DNA from: Micromonospora cathayae | Lineage (GTDB): Bacteria; Actinomycetota; Actinomycetes; Mycobacteriales; Micromonosporaceae | Direction of reading: 5' to 3' | NCBI RefSeq assembly: GCF_028993575.1 | Contig: NZ_CP118615.1 | Coordinates: 6,105,001 to 6,169,000 of the forward strand | Length of the DNA stretch: 64,000 bases | Shown here: positions 1 to 8,932 of the stretch, piece after piece | Layout of the letters: each line of letters starts with the position of its first letter | How positions within the stretch are numbered: the first letter of the stretch is position 1 | Made by a program: the position numbers and the translations under genes | The notes under the pieces: generated by a model | The model's database searches: none | What the model saw: the letters and a program-made list of their open reading frames with translations, nothing else | Told to the model about the DNA's origin: nothing

Positions 1-1
1 G

Positions 2-2326
2 GTGCTGCGGGACCTGAACACCGGTCAGGTCAGCGCCCTGGACCTGGCGACCCTCCAGATCACCGCGACCACCCGGACCACTCCCGGGCTGGGGGTTAAC
101 GTGGCGTTGCACGAGGACGCCGCGTTCGTGGTGGACGCGGTGCAGGGCGTGGTCCGGCAGTTGGACCCGCGGTCGCTGGTGCCGGTGGGTGAGCCGATCC
201 AGTATCCGCCGGGCATCACCGGCGGCGCGTTCGACGGCAAGGGCCGGCTGTGGATCGCGGTGCCGAGCGAGGGCACCGTCTCGGCGATCACCGCGGCGAA
301 GCTGCCGGACCAGCCGGCCTCGGCCGCGAACACCGACGGCGGGTTGAGCCCGAAGCAGATCCGCACCCACACGGTGGCCGACGGCGCGCACGAGCTGGTG
401 GTCTCCACCCTGGACGACGGGGTGGCGGTGCTGGACCGGACGGCCGGGGCGCTGGTCACGGTACGCGGGGACGAGGTCCGCAAGGTCGCCCTGCCGGCGG
501 CCGGGCCGGGCACCCTGCCGGCCCGCACCAGCGGCGCGCGGGTGCCGGTGACGGTGCCGGACGCCCGTACGGTGCACGTGGTCGGCGACGACGGGACGGT
601 GACGGAGTTCACCGTGCCGGGTGCCGGGGCCGGGCTGGAGCCGGCGGTGGCCTGGTCCGGCCGGTTCTACTGTGCCGACGAGACCGGCGGGGTGATCTAC
701 GCCTTCGACGGCGACGGTCAGCTCGTCGACACCATCAAGGGTCGGGGCTCCCGGGGGCCGGTGGAGCTGGAGGTCCGGGAGAACCACCTGTTCATCAACA
801 CCCCGGACTCGTCGACCGCCCGGGTGGTGGACGACAAGCACAAGGTCAGCGAGGTCGACAAGTACGCCAACGACGTGTTGGGCGGTGACCCGCCGCCGGC
901 TCCCCCGCCGCCGCCTCCGCCGAAGAAACCGCAGGTCGGCAAGCCGGGCGCGCCCCGCAACGTGACCGCCGCCGCCGGGGACGCGTCGGCCCGGGTGAGC
1001 TGGCGGGCCGCCCCGAGCAACGGCGCGGAGATCACCCGGTACGTGGTGGAGGGTGGCGGCAAGCAGCTCGAGGTGGGCGCCAACCAGCGGGCGGTGGACG
1101 TCACCGGGCTGACCAACGGCGAGACGTACCGGTTCACGGTGCACGCGGTGAACGCCAAGGGCGCGGGCCCGTCCCGGACCAGCAACCCGGTGGTGCCGAC
1201 GGCGGAGGTGCCGGACGCGCCGACCGAGGTGACCGCGCAGGAACGCCCGGACGGCACGGTCCGGGTCCGCTGGCCGGCGGCCGACGGGCAGGGCGCGAAG
1301 ATCGGCAAGTACGTGGTGACCGCCGCGTCGGCCGGAGCGAACGCGCCGGCCGGCGAGACGAAGGGCACCGAGCTGGTGGTGCCGGCCGGTGAGCTGGAGT
1401 ACGGCCGGCAGTACGCGTTCACCGTGGTCGCGGTGAACGACCGGGGAGCCGGGTCGAAGGCGTCGCCGGTGAGCAACACGGTGGTGCCGTTCACCGCGCC
1501 CGAGCGGCCTGCGGACCTGCGGGCGGCCACCGTGCCGGACCGGCCGGGCGCGGTGGTGGCCGACTGGACCCCGGCGGTCGACAACGGCCGGCCGGTGACG
1601 AAGTACCAGGTCGAGGTGGGCGGGAAGACCGTCGAGGTGACCGACACCCGGGCCACCGTGGACGGGCTGGGCAACGGGCAAAACGTCACGGTGACGGTGA
1701 AGGCCGTCAACGAGGCCGGGCCGGGCGGGGCGGCCACCGACACCGCGCGGACCGTCGCCGAGCCCCGGGTGACCGTAACCGGGTCGTCGACCACCGCCAC
1801 CTCGGTCACGGTGAACGTCACCGTGGACGCCGGCGGCGGGCAGGCCACCTGCACGATCACCGCCGACGGCCGGACCGGCAAGGGCAACTGCACGTCGCTG
1901 AGCATCGCCGGGCTGTCGCCGGGCACGTCGTACCCGGTGACGGTGACCGCGGCCAACGCCGCCGGCCAGGGCACCGCGAAGACCACCGCGACCACCAAGC
2001 CGCTGTACGGGACGGCGACCTGCGTGAACGGCCCGGACGGCGACCAGCGCACCTACTGCGACAAGGACGTGGACGGCCGCAACGGCAACGAGGTGTTCGA
2101 GGTACCCCGGCAGGACAACGACCGGCAGGCCGGCTGGGCCAGGCCGGGCACCCGCTGGCAGGCGTACTGCAAGGTCAAGGGCGAGCACGTCGACTCGTGG
2201 ATCTACAACGACCAGAAGGCCAGCACCTGGTGGGTCAGGATCAACTACAGCGGGAAGAACTACATCCCGTGGTCCTGGCTGAACCTCGACGGCGGAGACG
2301 ACATCAAGGTCCTGCCCGACTGTTGA
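2..2326 (+). CDS. FN3-repeat envelope protein, 5' end missing
   Basis: The frame is open to the window edge, so the true start lies upstream and 774 residues are visible. Residues 1-290 hold irregular beta-propeller-like strands, often VVDxxxGxVxxLD, followed by a proline-rich linker (about 297-312). Three fibronectin type III units follow (about 316-400, 403-496, 499-590) and a weaker fourth (592-670). The last 100 residues are rich in Cys, Trp and Tyr and end on Cys, like a small cell-wall or SH3-like module. FN3 domains act as binding or spacer modules in extracellular proteins, so an extracytoplasmic role is inferred; the signal peptide or anchor would lie outside the window. The stop is 34 bases before the MoxR start on the same strand, so this is probably the upstream member of the MoxR-DUF58-transglutaminase operon. 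Confidence 0.8.
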   Translation: MLRDLNTGQVSALDLATLQITATTRTTPGLGVNVALHEDAAFVVDAVQGVVRQLDPRSLVPVGEPIQYPPGITGGAFDGKGRLWIAVPSEGTVSAITAAKLPDQPASAANTDGGLSPKQIRTHTVADGAHELVVSTLDDGVAVLDRTAGALVTVRGDEVRKVALPAAGPGTLPARTSGARVPVTVPDARTVHVVGDDGTVTEFTVPGAGAGLEPAVAWSGRFYCADETGGVIYAFDGDGQLVDTIKGRGSRGPVELEVRENHLFINTPDSSTARVVDDKHKVSEVDKYANDVLGGDPPPAPPPPPPPKKPQVGKPGAPRNVTAAAGDASARVSWRAAPSNGAEITRYVVEGGGKQLEVGANQRAVDVTGLTNGETYRFTVHAVNAKGAGPSRTSNPVVPTAEVPDAPTEVTAQERPDGTVRVRWPAADGQGAKIGKYVVTAASAGANAPAGETKGTELVVPAGELEYGRQYAFTVVAVNDRGAGSKASPVSNTVVPFTAPERPADLRAATVPDRPGAVVADWTPAVDNGRPVTKYQVEVGGKTVEVTDTRATVDGLGNGQNVTVTVKAVNEAGPGGAATDTARTVAEPRVTVTGSSTTATSVTVNVTVDAGGGQATCTITADGRTGKGNCTSLSIAGLSPGTSYPVTVTAANAAGQGTAKTTATTKPLYGTATCVNGPDGDQRTYCDKDVDGRNGNEVFEVPRQDNDRQAGWARPGTRWQAYCKVKGEHVDSWIYNDQKASTWWVRINYSGKNYIPWSWLNLDGGDDIKVLPDC

Positions 2327-2360
2327 CCCGCCCGACCCCGCGTAGGGAGCACCACGGACC

Positions 2361-3356
2361 GTGACACGCCAGCAGCCACTCACCCAGCAGGAGGTGCAGG
2401 GTTTCGCCGCCCTCGCCGCCCGGCTCGCCGAGAACGTCAACTCCGTCGTGCTCGGCAAGCCGCAGGTGGTACGCCTGGCGTTGACCGCGCTGTTCGCCCA
2501 GGGGCACGTGCTGCTGGAGGACGTGCCCGGGGTGGGCAAGACCACCCTGGCGCGGGCCATCGCGGCCACCGTGAAGGGTGAGTGGCGGCGCATCCAGTTC
2601 ACCCCGGACCTGCTCCCCTCGGACGTGTCCGGGGTGACCATCTTCAACCAGGCCACCCGGGGTTTCGAGTTCCACCCCGGGCCGGTGTTCGCCAACATCG
2701 TGATCGCCGACGAGATCAACCGGGCCTCGCCGAAGACCCAGTCGGCGCTGCTGGAGGTGATGGAGGAACGCACCGTCACCGTGGACGGGGTCCGGCACCC
2801 GGTGCCGCAGCCGTTCCTGGTGGTCGCCACCCAGAACCCGGTGGAGATGGACGGCACGTACCGGCTTCCCGAGGCGCAGCTCGACCGGTTCCTGGTGAAA
2901 CTGTCGGTGGGGTACCCGGACGAGTCGGTCGAGGTGGAGGTGCTGCGCGGGGCCACCGTCCGCTCCCCCGAGGCCCTCGCGGCGGTCACCGACACCACCA
3001 CCGTCGCCGACATGATCACCATGGCGCAGCGGGTGCACATCGCCGAACCTCTCTACGCGTACGCGGTGCGGCTGGCGGCGGCCACCCGCAACCACCCGCA
3101 GGTGCGGGTCGGGGTGAGCCCCCGGGGCGTCATCGCGTTGACCCGGGCCGCCTGCGCGTACGCGCTCATCGACGGCCGGGGCTGGATCATGCCGGAGGAC
3201 CTGAAGGCCCTCACCGGGCCGGTGTTCGGGCACCGGCTACTGCTCTCCTCCGACGCGCAGGTGCGCGGCATCAACGCCGCCGAGGTGCTCCGGCAGGCGG
3301 TCGCCTCGGTGCCGGTGCCGCTGCCGTCCGGGCAGACCGTGCCCGCGCAGAGCTGA
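2361..3356 (+). CDS. MoxR family AAA+ ATPase
   Basis: A 331-residue AAA+ ATPase of the MoxR group, thought to act as chaperone-like ATPases that help assemble or activate protein complexes. The Walker A stretch GVGKTTLA lies near residue 56, Walker B (VIADEIN) near 114 and the sensor 1 region VVATQNP near 156, followed by the C-terminal lid. Length and motifs are complete. It starts at a GTG preceded by an AGGGAG ribosome site. Ten bases separate it from the DUF58 gene. MoxR, DUF58 and transglutaminase-like genes in this order form a widely conserved bacterial operon. Confidence 0.93.
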   Translation: MTRQQPLTQQEVQGFAALAARLAENVNSVVLGKPQVVRLALTALFAQGHVLLEDVPGVGKTTLARAIAATVKGEWRRIQFTPDLLPSDVSGVTIFNQATRGFEFHPGPVFANIVIADEINRASPKTQSALLEVMEERTVTVDGVRHPVPQPFLVVATQNPVEMDGTYRLPEAQLDRFLVKLSVGYPDESVEVEVLRGATVRSPEALAAVTDTTTVADMITMAQRVHIAEPLYAYAVRLAAATRNHPQVRVGVSPRGVIALTRAACAYALIDGRGWIMPEDLKALTGPVFGHRLLLSSDAQVRGINAAEVLRQAVASVPVPLPSGQTVPAQS

Positions 3357-3366
3357 CCGCCCACGG

Positions 3367-4503
3367 ATGGGGATCACCGCCCGGGGCTTCGGGCTGTTCG
3401 CCGCCGCCGTCGCGCTGCTCGCCGCCGGCTTCGGGTTCGCGTACCCGGAACTGACCGTGCTGGGCGCGGCGGCCGGCACCGCCGTCGGGTACGCCCTGGT
3501 CAACGCGGCCTGGCGACCGAGGCTGACGGTGACCCGGCAGGCCGACCCGGACCGGGTGGCCCGTGGCGACGCGGCCCGGATGACGCTGACCGTCCGCAAC
3601 AGCGGCAAGCTGCGCGCGGCCAACCTGGTCGCCGAGGAACGCTGCGGCGACCGGTCGTTCCCGGTGCCGCTGCTGCGGCTGCGGCCCGGCCGGGACACCG
3701 TCGTCGACTACGACGTGCCGACCGTCCGGCGCGGCGTCGTGCCGGTCGGCCCGCTGCGGGTCACCCGCCGTGACCCGCTGGGCCTGGTGGCGCTGGCCCG
3801 CCCGTACGGCGGCACCGTCCCGGTCTGGGTGCACCCGCGCGTGCACCCGCTGACCGCCGTACCCACCGGCGCCGGGCGCAGCCTCGACGGCCGGGTCGAC
3901 GGCGTCCCGCACGGCTCGATCACCTTCGACAGTCTCCGCGAGTACGTGGTCGGCGACGAGCTGCGCCGGGTGCACTGGCGGACCAGCGCCCGGGTCGGTG
4001 AGCTGATGGTCCGGGAGAACGTGGACACCAGCCTGCCCCGGATCGTGGTGCTGCTGGACAACCGGCGCACCGCCCACCCCGGCCACGCCCACGGCACCGC
4101 GGACAGCTTCGAGGCCGGCTGCGAGGCGGCGGCGTCCGTGGTGGTCGCCGCGCTGCGCGAGGACCTGCCGACGCTGCTGCTGACGGTGGTGCCCGACGAC
4201 GACCCGGACGCGCCCCCACTGGACCGGCTCACCACCGTCGCCCTCGCCGACGGTTCCCTGCCGGACGCCACCACCCGGCTGCGGCAGCAACGCGCCGGCG
4301 ACACCCTGGTCTTCCTGACCGGCCCGGGTGGACGTACCGACCTGGGGCACGTCGGCGCGCTGCGCGGCGCGTACCCGTCGGTGGTGGTGGGGGTGCTCGG
4401 CGCGACCGACCGGACCCCGGCGGGCGCGGCCGGTCTGGTGGTGGTCGACGCCGCCGACGGCGCGGCGTTCGCCGCCGAATGGGACGGGGTACGCCGGTGG
4501 TGA
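3367..4503 (+). CDS. DUF58 domain membrane-associated protein
   Basis: A 378-residue DUF58 protein, the usual partner of MoxR ATPases. Two hydrophobic segments fall in the first 45 residues. The DUF58 core, with the family pattern DxLREYxxGDxxRxVHWxxSAR, lies at about residues 187-210. The rest resembles a von Willebrand A-like fold, which is the family expectation. The exact biochemical role of DUF58 proteins is not known. The stop codon overlaps the next gene in a GTGA arrangement, which suggests translational coupling. Confidence 0.9.
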   Translation: MGITARGFGLFAAAVALLAAGFGFAYPELTVLGAAAGTAVGYALVNAAWRPRLTVTRQADPDRVARGDAARMTLTVRNSGKLRAANLVAEERCGDRSFPVPLLRLRPGRDTVVDYDVPTVRRGVVPVGPLRVTRRDPLGLVALARPYGGTVPVWVHPRVHPLTAVPTGAGRSLDGRVDGVPHGSITFDSLREYVVGDELRRVHWRTSARVGELMVRENVDTSLPRIVVLLDNRRTAHPGHAHGTADSFEAGCEAAASVVVAALREDLPTLLLTVVPDDDPDAPPLDRLTTVALADGSLPDATTRLRQQRAGDTLVFLTGPGGRTDLGHVGALRGAYPSVVVGVLGATDRTPAGAAGLVVVDAADGAAFAAEWDGVRRW

Positions 4504-6923
4504 CCGTACGGCGGATCCTGCGGGCGGTACCGGTCCCGCTGGCCCTGATCGGCATGATCGCCCTGGCCGGGCTGGTGCTCGGCCGGGTGTACGCCGGGGA
4601 CCTGCTGACCCGGCTGGTGGTCGGCGCGGCGGTCGGTGCGGTGCTGGTCAGCGTGGCCGCCCGCCGGCTGCGGTCCTGGCTGGTCGCCCCGCTGTCGATC
4701 GCGGCGCTGCTCGGGTACACGGCGCTGGCGCTGCGGCTGGCCGCCCGGCGGGCCGATCTGCCGGGCAGCCTCGCGCAGATCACCGTGGACGCCGCCGGCA
4801 ACGGCATCGCCCGGCTGCTCACCGCGATGATCCCGGTCGAGCCCACCCCGGACACCGTGCTGGTCCCGCTGGTCGCGGCCTGGCTGGCCGGGCTGGCCGG
4901 CGCGGAGGTGGCGCTGCGCGCCGGCCGGGTGCTGCTCGGCTACCTGCCGCCGGCGCTGCTGTACGCCGGCGCGGTGTACGTGGTCGGCCCGAACGCCGAA
5001 CCGGCGGTCTGGCCGACCCTGGCGTTCGCCGCGTTCGCCGCGCTCGGTCTGGTCGCTCCGGCCGGGGCCGCGCCGCAACCCGACGACGGCCTGTCCCCGC
5101 AGGTCCGCGCGGCGGTCCGGGCCGCCCGGACCGCCACCACCGCCGTCGGACTGGTGGTGGTGGCGGCGCTGGTCGCCGTGCTCGCCCCGGTGGTGGCCGG
5201 TCAGGTGGACGACCGGCCGGTGGACCCCCGCCGGTACGTGGAGCCGCCCCGGGTGGAGACCCTCGACGAGAACCCGCTGATCCGGATCTCCGGTTGGGCG
5301 CTGAACCCGGAACAGAAACTGCTGGACGTGACGGTCGGCGGGACCGGCGGCGCGGCCCCGGCCCCGTCCACCACGGATCCGTCCGCCGCCGCGCCCGGCG
5401 GGTCGACCCCGGGGCCGGCCGGTGCTCCGGCGGGCGGCCCGACCGGCGGCGAGGTGCGGTTGCGGCTCGGGGTGCTCAGCGACTACGACGGGGTGACCTG
5501 GCGGGTCGGGGCGACCTACCGCAACGCCGGCCGGGTCCTGCCGGCCACCGAACCCTCCCCGGGCAGCCGGCTCGACACGGTACGCCAGGAGATCACCGTG
5601 GCCGACCTCAGTGGTCGGCTGCTGCCGGCGGTCGCCACCCCACGGGAGGTCAGCGGGGCCCGGGTGGCGTACGACCCGGCCACCGGCACCCTGATCCGCC
5701 CGGAGGGGCTGACGCCGGGGCTGCGGTACACGGTCACCTCGGCCCGGGAACGCCCGGACGTGAACCTGCTGTCCACCGCCGAGGTACCGGCCGGACCGGA
5801 GGTGGCCCGGGTGCTGCGGGTCGCCGACGGGGTGCCGGACCCGATGCGCCGGCTCGCCACCCAGCTCGCCGAGGAGAACGGCGCCCCGTACGCGCGGGCC
5901 ACCGCGATCGAGCAGTTCCTCGCCGAGCACTACCGGGTGGTGGCGGACGCGCCGAGCGGGCACGCGTACCCGAACTTGAACTTCTTCCTCTTCGGACCGC
6001 GCAACGCGGGCGGCCAGCGGGGCACCTCGGAGCAGTTCGCGGCGGCGTTCGCGGTGCTCGGCCGGTTGACCGGGCTACCGACCCGGGTGGTGGTCGGGTT
6101 CAGCACGGCCGGCAGCGGCCCGGTGCGGGCGGCCGACGCGTTCGCCTGGCCGGAGGTGCTCTTCGACGGGCTCGGCTGGGTGGCGTTCGACCCGCTGCCG
6201 CGCCCGGAGAACGAGCCGCGCCCGGTGGAGGAGGACTTCCGGCCCACCCCGGAGGACCCGCCGCCGTCGGAGGTGCCGGAGCCGACCGTCGAACCGACCG
6301 CCACACCGCCGGCGGTGGCCGCGCCGCCCCGCCCCGACCGTGACGGTGTGCCGACGGCGGTGCTGGTCGGGGCGGGAGCGGCCGGTCTGCTGCTGCTGGT
6401 CACGGCGGTGCTGACGGCGCTGGTGGTGGCACGCAGACGGCTGACCCGGCACCGCCTCGACCGGGGTGACCCCGCCCACCGCATCGCCGGCGCCTGGCGG
6501 GAGCTGACCGACGCGCTGCGGTTGGCCGGCCGGCCGGTCGGCGACGATCTCGCGGCCACCGAGGTCGCCGTGTACGCCGAGCAGGTCCTGTCCGACGCCC
6601 GTACCCGGGTTCCGGCCGGGCGCAACAGCCGACGGGCCACCGGCCCGGACCGCGCGGAACCCGGCCCGGCCCGCGCGGAACCCGGACCTGAGCGACCGGG
6701 GCCCATGGCTGAGCGACCGGACGGCCACGAGGCGCCCGCGCTGGGCGAACTGGCGGACCTGCTCAACCGGATGGTCTTCGCCCCGCACGGCATGGCGGAC
6801 GCCCAGGCCGTCCGGGCCGGGCAGCTCGTCACCGACTACGTACGCGCGCTGCGGGCCGCCCAGCCCCGCCGGCGACGGCTGCTCTGGTCGGTCCATCCGG
6901 GGCCACTGCGCCGGACCGACTGA
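4500..6923 (+). CDS. TgpA-like membrane protein, degenerate transglutaminase
   Basis: About 807 residues. The start is taken as the GTG that overlaps the DUF58 stop; an in-frame GTG one codon upstream and an ATG 21 bases upstream are alternatives. The N-terminal 240 residues hold several membrane spans, then an extracytoplasmic domain contains a transglutaminase-like core at about 480-570, a Pro-rich stretch (580-610), one further membrane span near 620-645 and a cytosolic DUF4129-like tail. Where transglutaminases have Cys the sequence reads GTSEQFA (Ser about residue 510). The catalytic His of the HAW motif is Phe in AFAWPEV (about 548). The Asp in AFDPLP (about 564) is kept. The fold is therefore present, but cysteine protease or transglutaminase chemistry is unlikely. 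It ends the MoxR operon; role unknown. Confidence 0.85.
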   Translation: MTVRRILRAVPVPLALIGMIALAGLVLGRVYAGDLLTRLVVGAAVGAVLVSVAARRLRSWLVAPLSIAALLGYTALALRLAARRADLPGSLAQITVDAAGNGIARLLTAMIPVEPTPDTVLVPLVAAWLAGLAGAEVALRAGRVLLGYLPPALLYAGAVYVVGPNAEPAVWPTLAFAAFAALGLVAPAGAAPQPDDGLSPQVRAAVRAARTATTAVGLVVVAALVAVLAPVVAGQVDDRPVDPRRYVEPPRVETLDENPLIRISGWALNPEQKLLDVTVGGTGGAAPAPSTTDPSAAAPGGSTPGPAGAPAGGPTGGEVRLRLGVLSDYDGVTWRVGATYRNAGRVLPATEPSPGSRLDTVRQEITVADLSGRLLPAVATPREVSGARVAYDPATGTLIRPEGLTPGLRYTVTSARERPDVNLLSTAEVPAGPEVARVLRVADGVPDPMRRLATQLAEENGAPYARATAIEQFLAEHYRVVADAPSGHAYPNLNFFLFGPRNAGGQRGTSEQFAAAFAVLGRLTGLPTRVVVGFSTAGSGPVRAADAFAWPEVLFDGLGWVAFDPLPRPENEPRPVEEDFRPTPEDPPPSEVPEPTVEPTATPPAVAAPPRPDRDGVPTAVLVGAGAAGLLLLVTAVLTALVVARRRLTRHRLDRGDPAHRIAGAWRELTDALRLAGRPVGDDLAATEVAVYAEQVLSDARTRVPAGRNSRRATGPDRAEPGPARAEPGPERPGPMAERPDGHEAPALGELADLLNRMVFAPHGMADAQAVRAGQLVTDYVRALRAAQPRRRRLLWSVHPGPLRRTD

Positions 6924-7017
6924 CCGCCACACCGACCACCCTCAGCGCCACCGGCCACATCCGCCACCACACGGGCACCGCCGTGCCGCCGGGCTGCTGA
7001 CAAGGACCGGCACGGCT

Positions 7018-7041
7018 CCGGGGCACCAGGCGAAGCCCCGG
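7018..7041. terminator. Hairpin between convergent genes
   Basis: A perfect 7-bp stem (CCGGGGC/GCCCCGG) around a 10-base loop sits between the convergent ends of the TgpA-like gene and the lipoprotein gene. It could serve either strand; there is no T tract. Confidence 0.4.
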
Positions 7042-7044
7042 GCG

Positions 7045-7932
7045 TCAGCCGACGGGGTGCAGCCGGCCGGTCTCGGTGCCCCGACCGTCGAGCAGCACCA
7101 GGGTGTCACCGTCGAAACCGGCTCGCCGTCCTTCCCAGAGCCAGTACCCGACCGGCACGCGGGCCGCGCAGGCCGCCAGCGTGACGGCCCCGGCGGTGGC
7201 GAGCAGCGTCCCCCCGTCCGCCGTGATCCACCGGCCGTTCTGGTCGTTGCAGCCGTCGGAGCCGCGCCACCCACCGTCCGCCGTGAACTCCAGGTACGCC
7301 CCCCGGTGCCCACGGGTGGGAACCCACCGACCGGCCAGCCGCTGCGGGTCGACGGGAGTCAGCGCCGCCGGTAGCGGCACGGCCGGCGCGAAACTCCGCC
7401 GGGACTCGTCGGTGACCATCGGCGGCTCCAGCACGAACGGCGCCAGGTCCGGCCAGGCGGTCGCGGTGGTGCCGGGGACCAGCCGGGCGACCGGCTGCGC
7501 CAGGTCGTCCAGCAGCACGGGTAGCCCGTTGCCGTCGAACCGGTACGCCGTCACACGCCGCAGCCAGCCGGGAGTCTCCTGGCTGGCCCGCGCACAGCCC
7601 GGGGTGCCCTCCACGACGTCGCTGGAGGCGGAGTCGACACTCGCCAGAAAGACGCCGTCGGTGTCGGCCCGCCATGCTCCGCCCAGGGTGCCGCAGCGGC
7701 TGCCGACCAGGTACAGCTCGAAAGGAGAGAGATGCAGGCTCTCTCCCCCGCCGGGGTCGGCGAGGCCCGCGATCGTCCACACGCCGAACAGCCTCTCCGG
7801 GGCCAATGACCGTGCACCCGCTCCGATGCCCAAACCGGGCCCCGGATCTGCGGAACCGGCACCGGTGGGTGCCGCACATCCGGCGAGCAGCACACCGCAC
7901 GCGATCACCGTCGCCCATTGGCCCTGACGCAC
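7045..7932 (-). CDS. META/HslJ-like lipoprotein
   Basis: A 295-residue predicted lipoprotein: a short charged start, a hydrophobic stretch, then the lipobox LLAGC with the lipidated Cys at residue 19. Two related halves can be seen, each with a small beta-rich motif; the C-terminal half carries the META/HslJ-like pattern GxWxxxxG, a GCNDQNGRW segment (about 230-240) and a later Ala/Cys-rich strand. META domains are found in envelope proteins such as HslJ and do not define an enzyme activity. It appears monocistronic and converges on the TgpA-like gene. Family assignment is by motif resemblance only. Confidence 0.7.
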   Translation of the reverse strand: MRQGQWATVIACGVLLAGCAAPTGAGSADPGPGLGIGAGARSLAPERLFGVWTIAGLADPGGGESLHLSPFELYLVGSRCGTLGGAWRADTDGVFLASVDSASSDVVEGTPGCARASQETPGWLRRVTAYRFDGNGLPVLLDDLAQPVARLVPGTTATAWPDLAPFVLEPPMVTDESRRSFAPAVPLPAALTPVDPQRLAGRWVPTRGHRGAYLEFTADGGWRGSDGCNDQNGRWITADGGTLLATAGAVTLAACAARVPVGYWLWEGRRAGFDGDTLVLLDGRGTETGRLHPVG

Positions 7933-8115
7933 AGCCGGTTCACCGTCCCGTCGTCTCCCCCGGTCCCGCGGGGCCGCCGACGGTCCGCTATCGGGATGAC
8001 ACCCCGACCGCTGGACGGCCCTCCCCTGCCCTGACCAACGAATGACCGGTCACCCGGCAGCGGCCCAGCACCGGCGGCCGGGCACCCCGGCAGCGGCCGG
8101 GTACGGGGACGACCG

Positions 8116-8931
8116 CTACCGCTGAGGTCCGGCCTGGGCGTCACGCCGCAGCCGGCCCATCAGTCGACGCAGGCCGGCCTGCCAGCCGTCCGGGTCGTCG
8201 GCGCGGCGTCGGGCGTAGTCGGCCACCTCCGGATGCGGCAGGATCAGGAACCGCTCCTCGGCCAGTCCCGTCACCGTCGCGTCGGCGACCGCGTCCGGGG
8301 TGAGCACCGGCCCGGACGCGGCGATCACCCGCGCCCCCAGGTGTCCCTCGGCCAACCCGTCGGCGAGCATCGGCGTGTCCACGCCCTGCGGGCACAGCGC
8401 GCTGACCCGGATGCCCCGGTCCCGGTAGGTGATCGCCAGCCACTCGGCGAACCCGACCGCCGCGTGTTTCGTCGCCGTGTACGGGGCGTCCCCGACGGCG
8501 GTCAGCAGCCCCGCCGCCGAACAGGTGTGCAGCAGGTAGCCCTCGCCCCGGGCCAGCATTCCGGGCAGCACCGCCCGGGCGGCGTACACGTGCGCGACGA
8601 CGTTCACCTGCCAGGACCGCTCCCAGTCGGCGTCCTCGGCGTCCAGCCCCCGTCCGGTCGCCACCCCGGCGTTGGCGCAGAACAGGTCGATCCGCCCGTA
8701 CCGGGTTTCCACCTCGGTGACCAGGGCGGCCACCTGAGCGGCGTCGGTGGCGTCGAGACCGACACCCCGGGCGGCCGGGCCGATCGCCGCGGCGACCGCG
8801 TGGGCCGCGTCGGCGTCCAGGTCGGCCAGGACGACGACGGCGGCCCCCTCGGCGACGAACCGGCGGCCCAGGGCCGCGCCGATCCCACCGGCCCCACCGG
8901 TGACCACCACCACCCGGTCGGTCAACCGCAT
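8116..8931 (-). CDS. Short-chain dehydrogenase/reductase (SDR)
   Basis: A 271-residue classical SDR. The Rossmann nucleotide motif TGGAGGIG is at residues 11-18, an Asp-rich LADLDAD segment near 36-42 suggests NAD(H) preference, the NAG motif is near residue 88 and the catalytic Tyr/Lys pair is in YTATKHA (about 151-157). The substrate is unknown. It starts one base after the stop of the upstream LLM oxidoreductase, so the two form a tight operon. Confidence 0.9.
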   Translation of the reverse strand: MRLTDRVVVVTGGAGGIGAALGRRFVAEGAAVVVLADLDADAAHAVAAAIGPAARGVGLDATDAAQVAALVTEVETRYGRIDLFCANAGVATGRGLDAEDADWERSWQVNVVAHVYAARAVLPGMLARGEGYLLHTCSAAGLLTAVGDAPYTATKHAAVGFAEWLAITYRDRGIRVSALCPQGVDTPMLADGLAEGHLGARVIAASGPVLTPDAVADATVTGLAEERFLILPHPEVADYARRRADDPDGWQAGLRRLMGRLRRDAQAGPQR

Positions 8932-8932
8932 C

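Noticed and set aside
718-2052. Long antisense open frames opposite the FN3 protein, and similar long frames opposite most genes
   Set aside because: High GC suppresses stop codons in all frames. These frames lack protein family motifs and ribosome sites and lie opposite well-supported genes.
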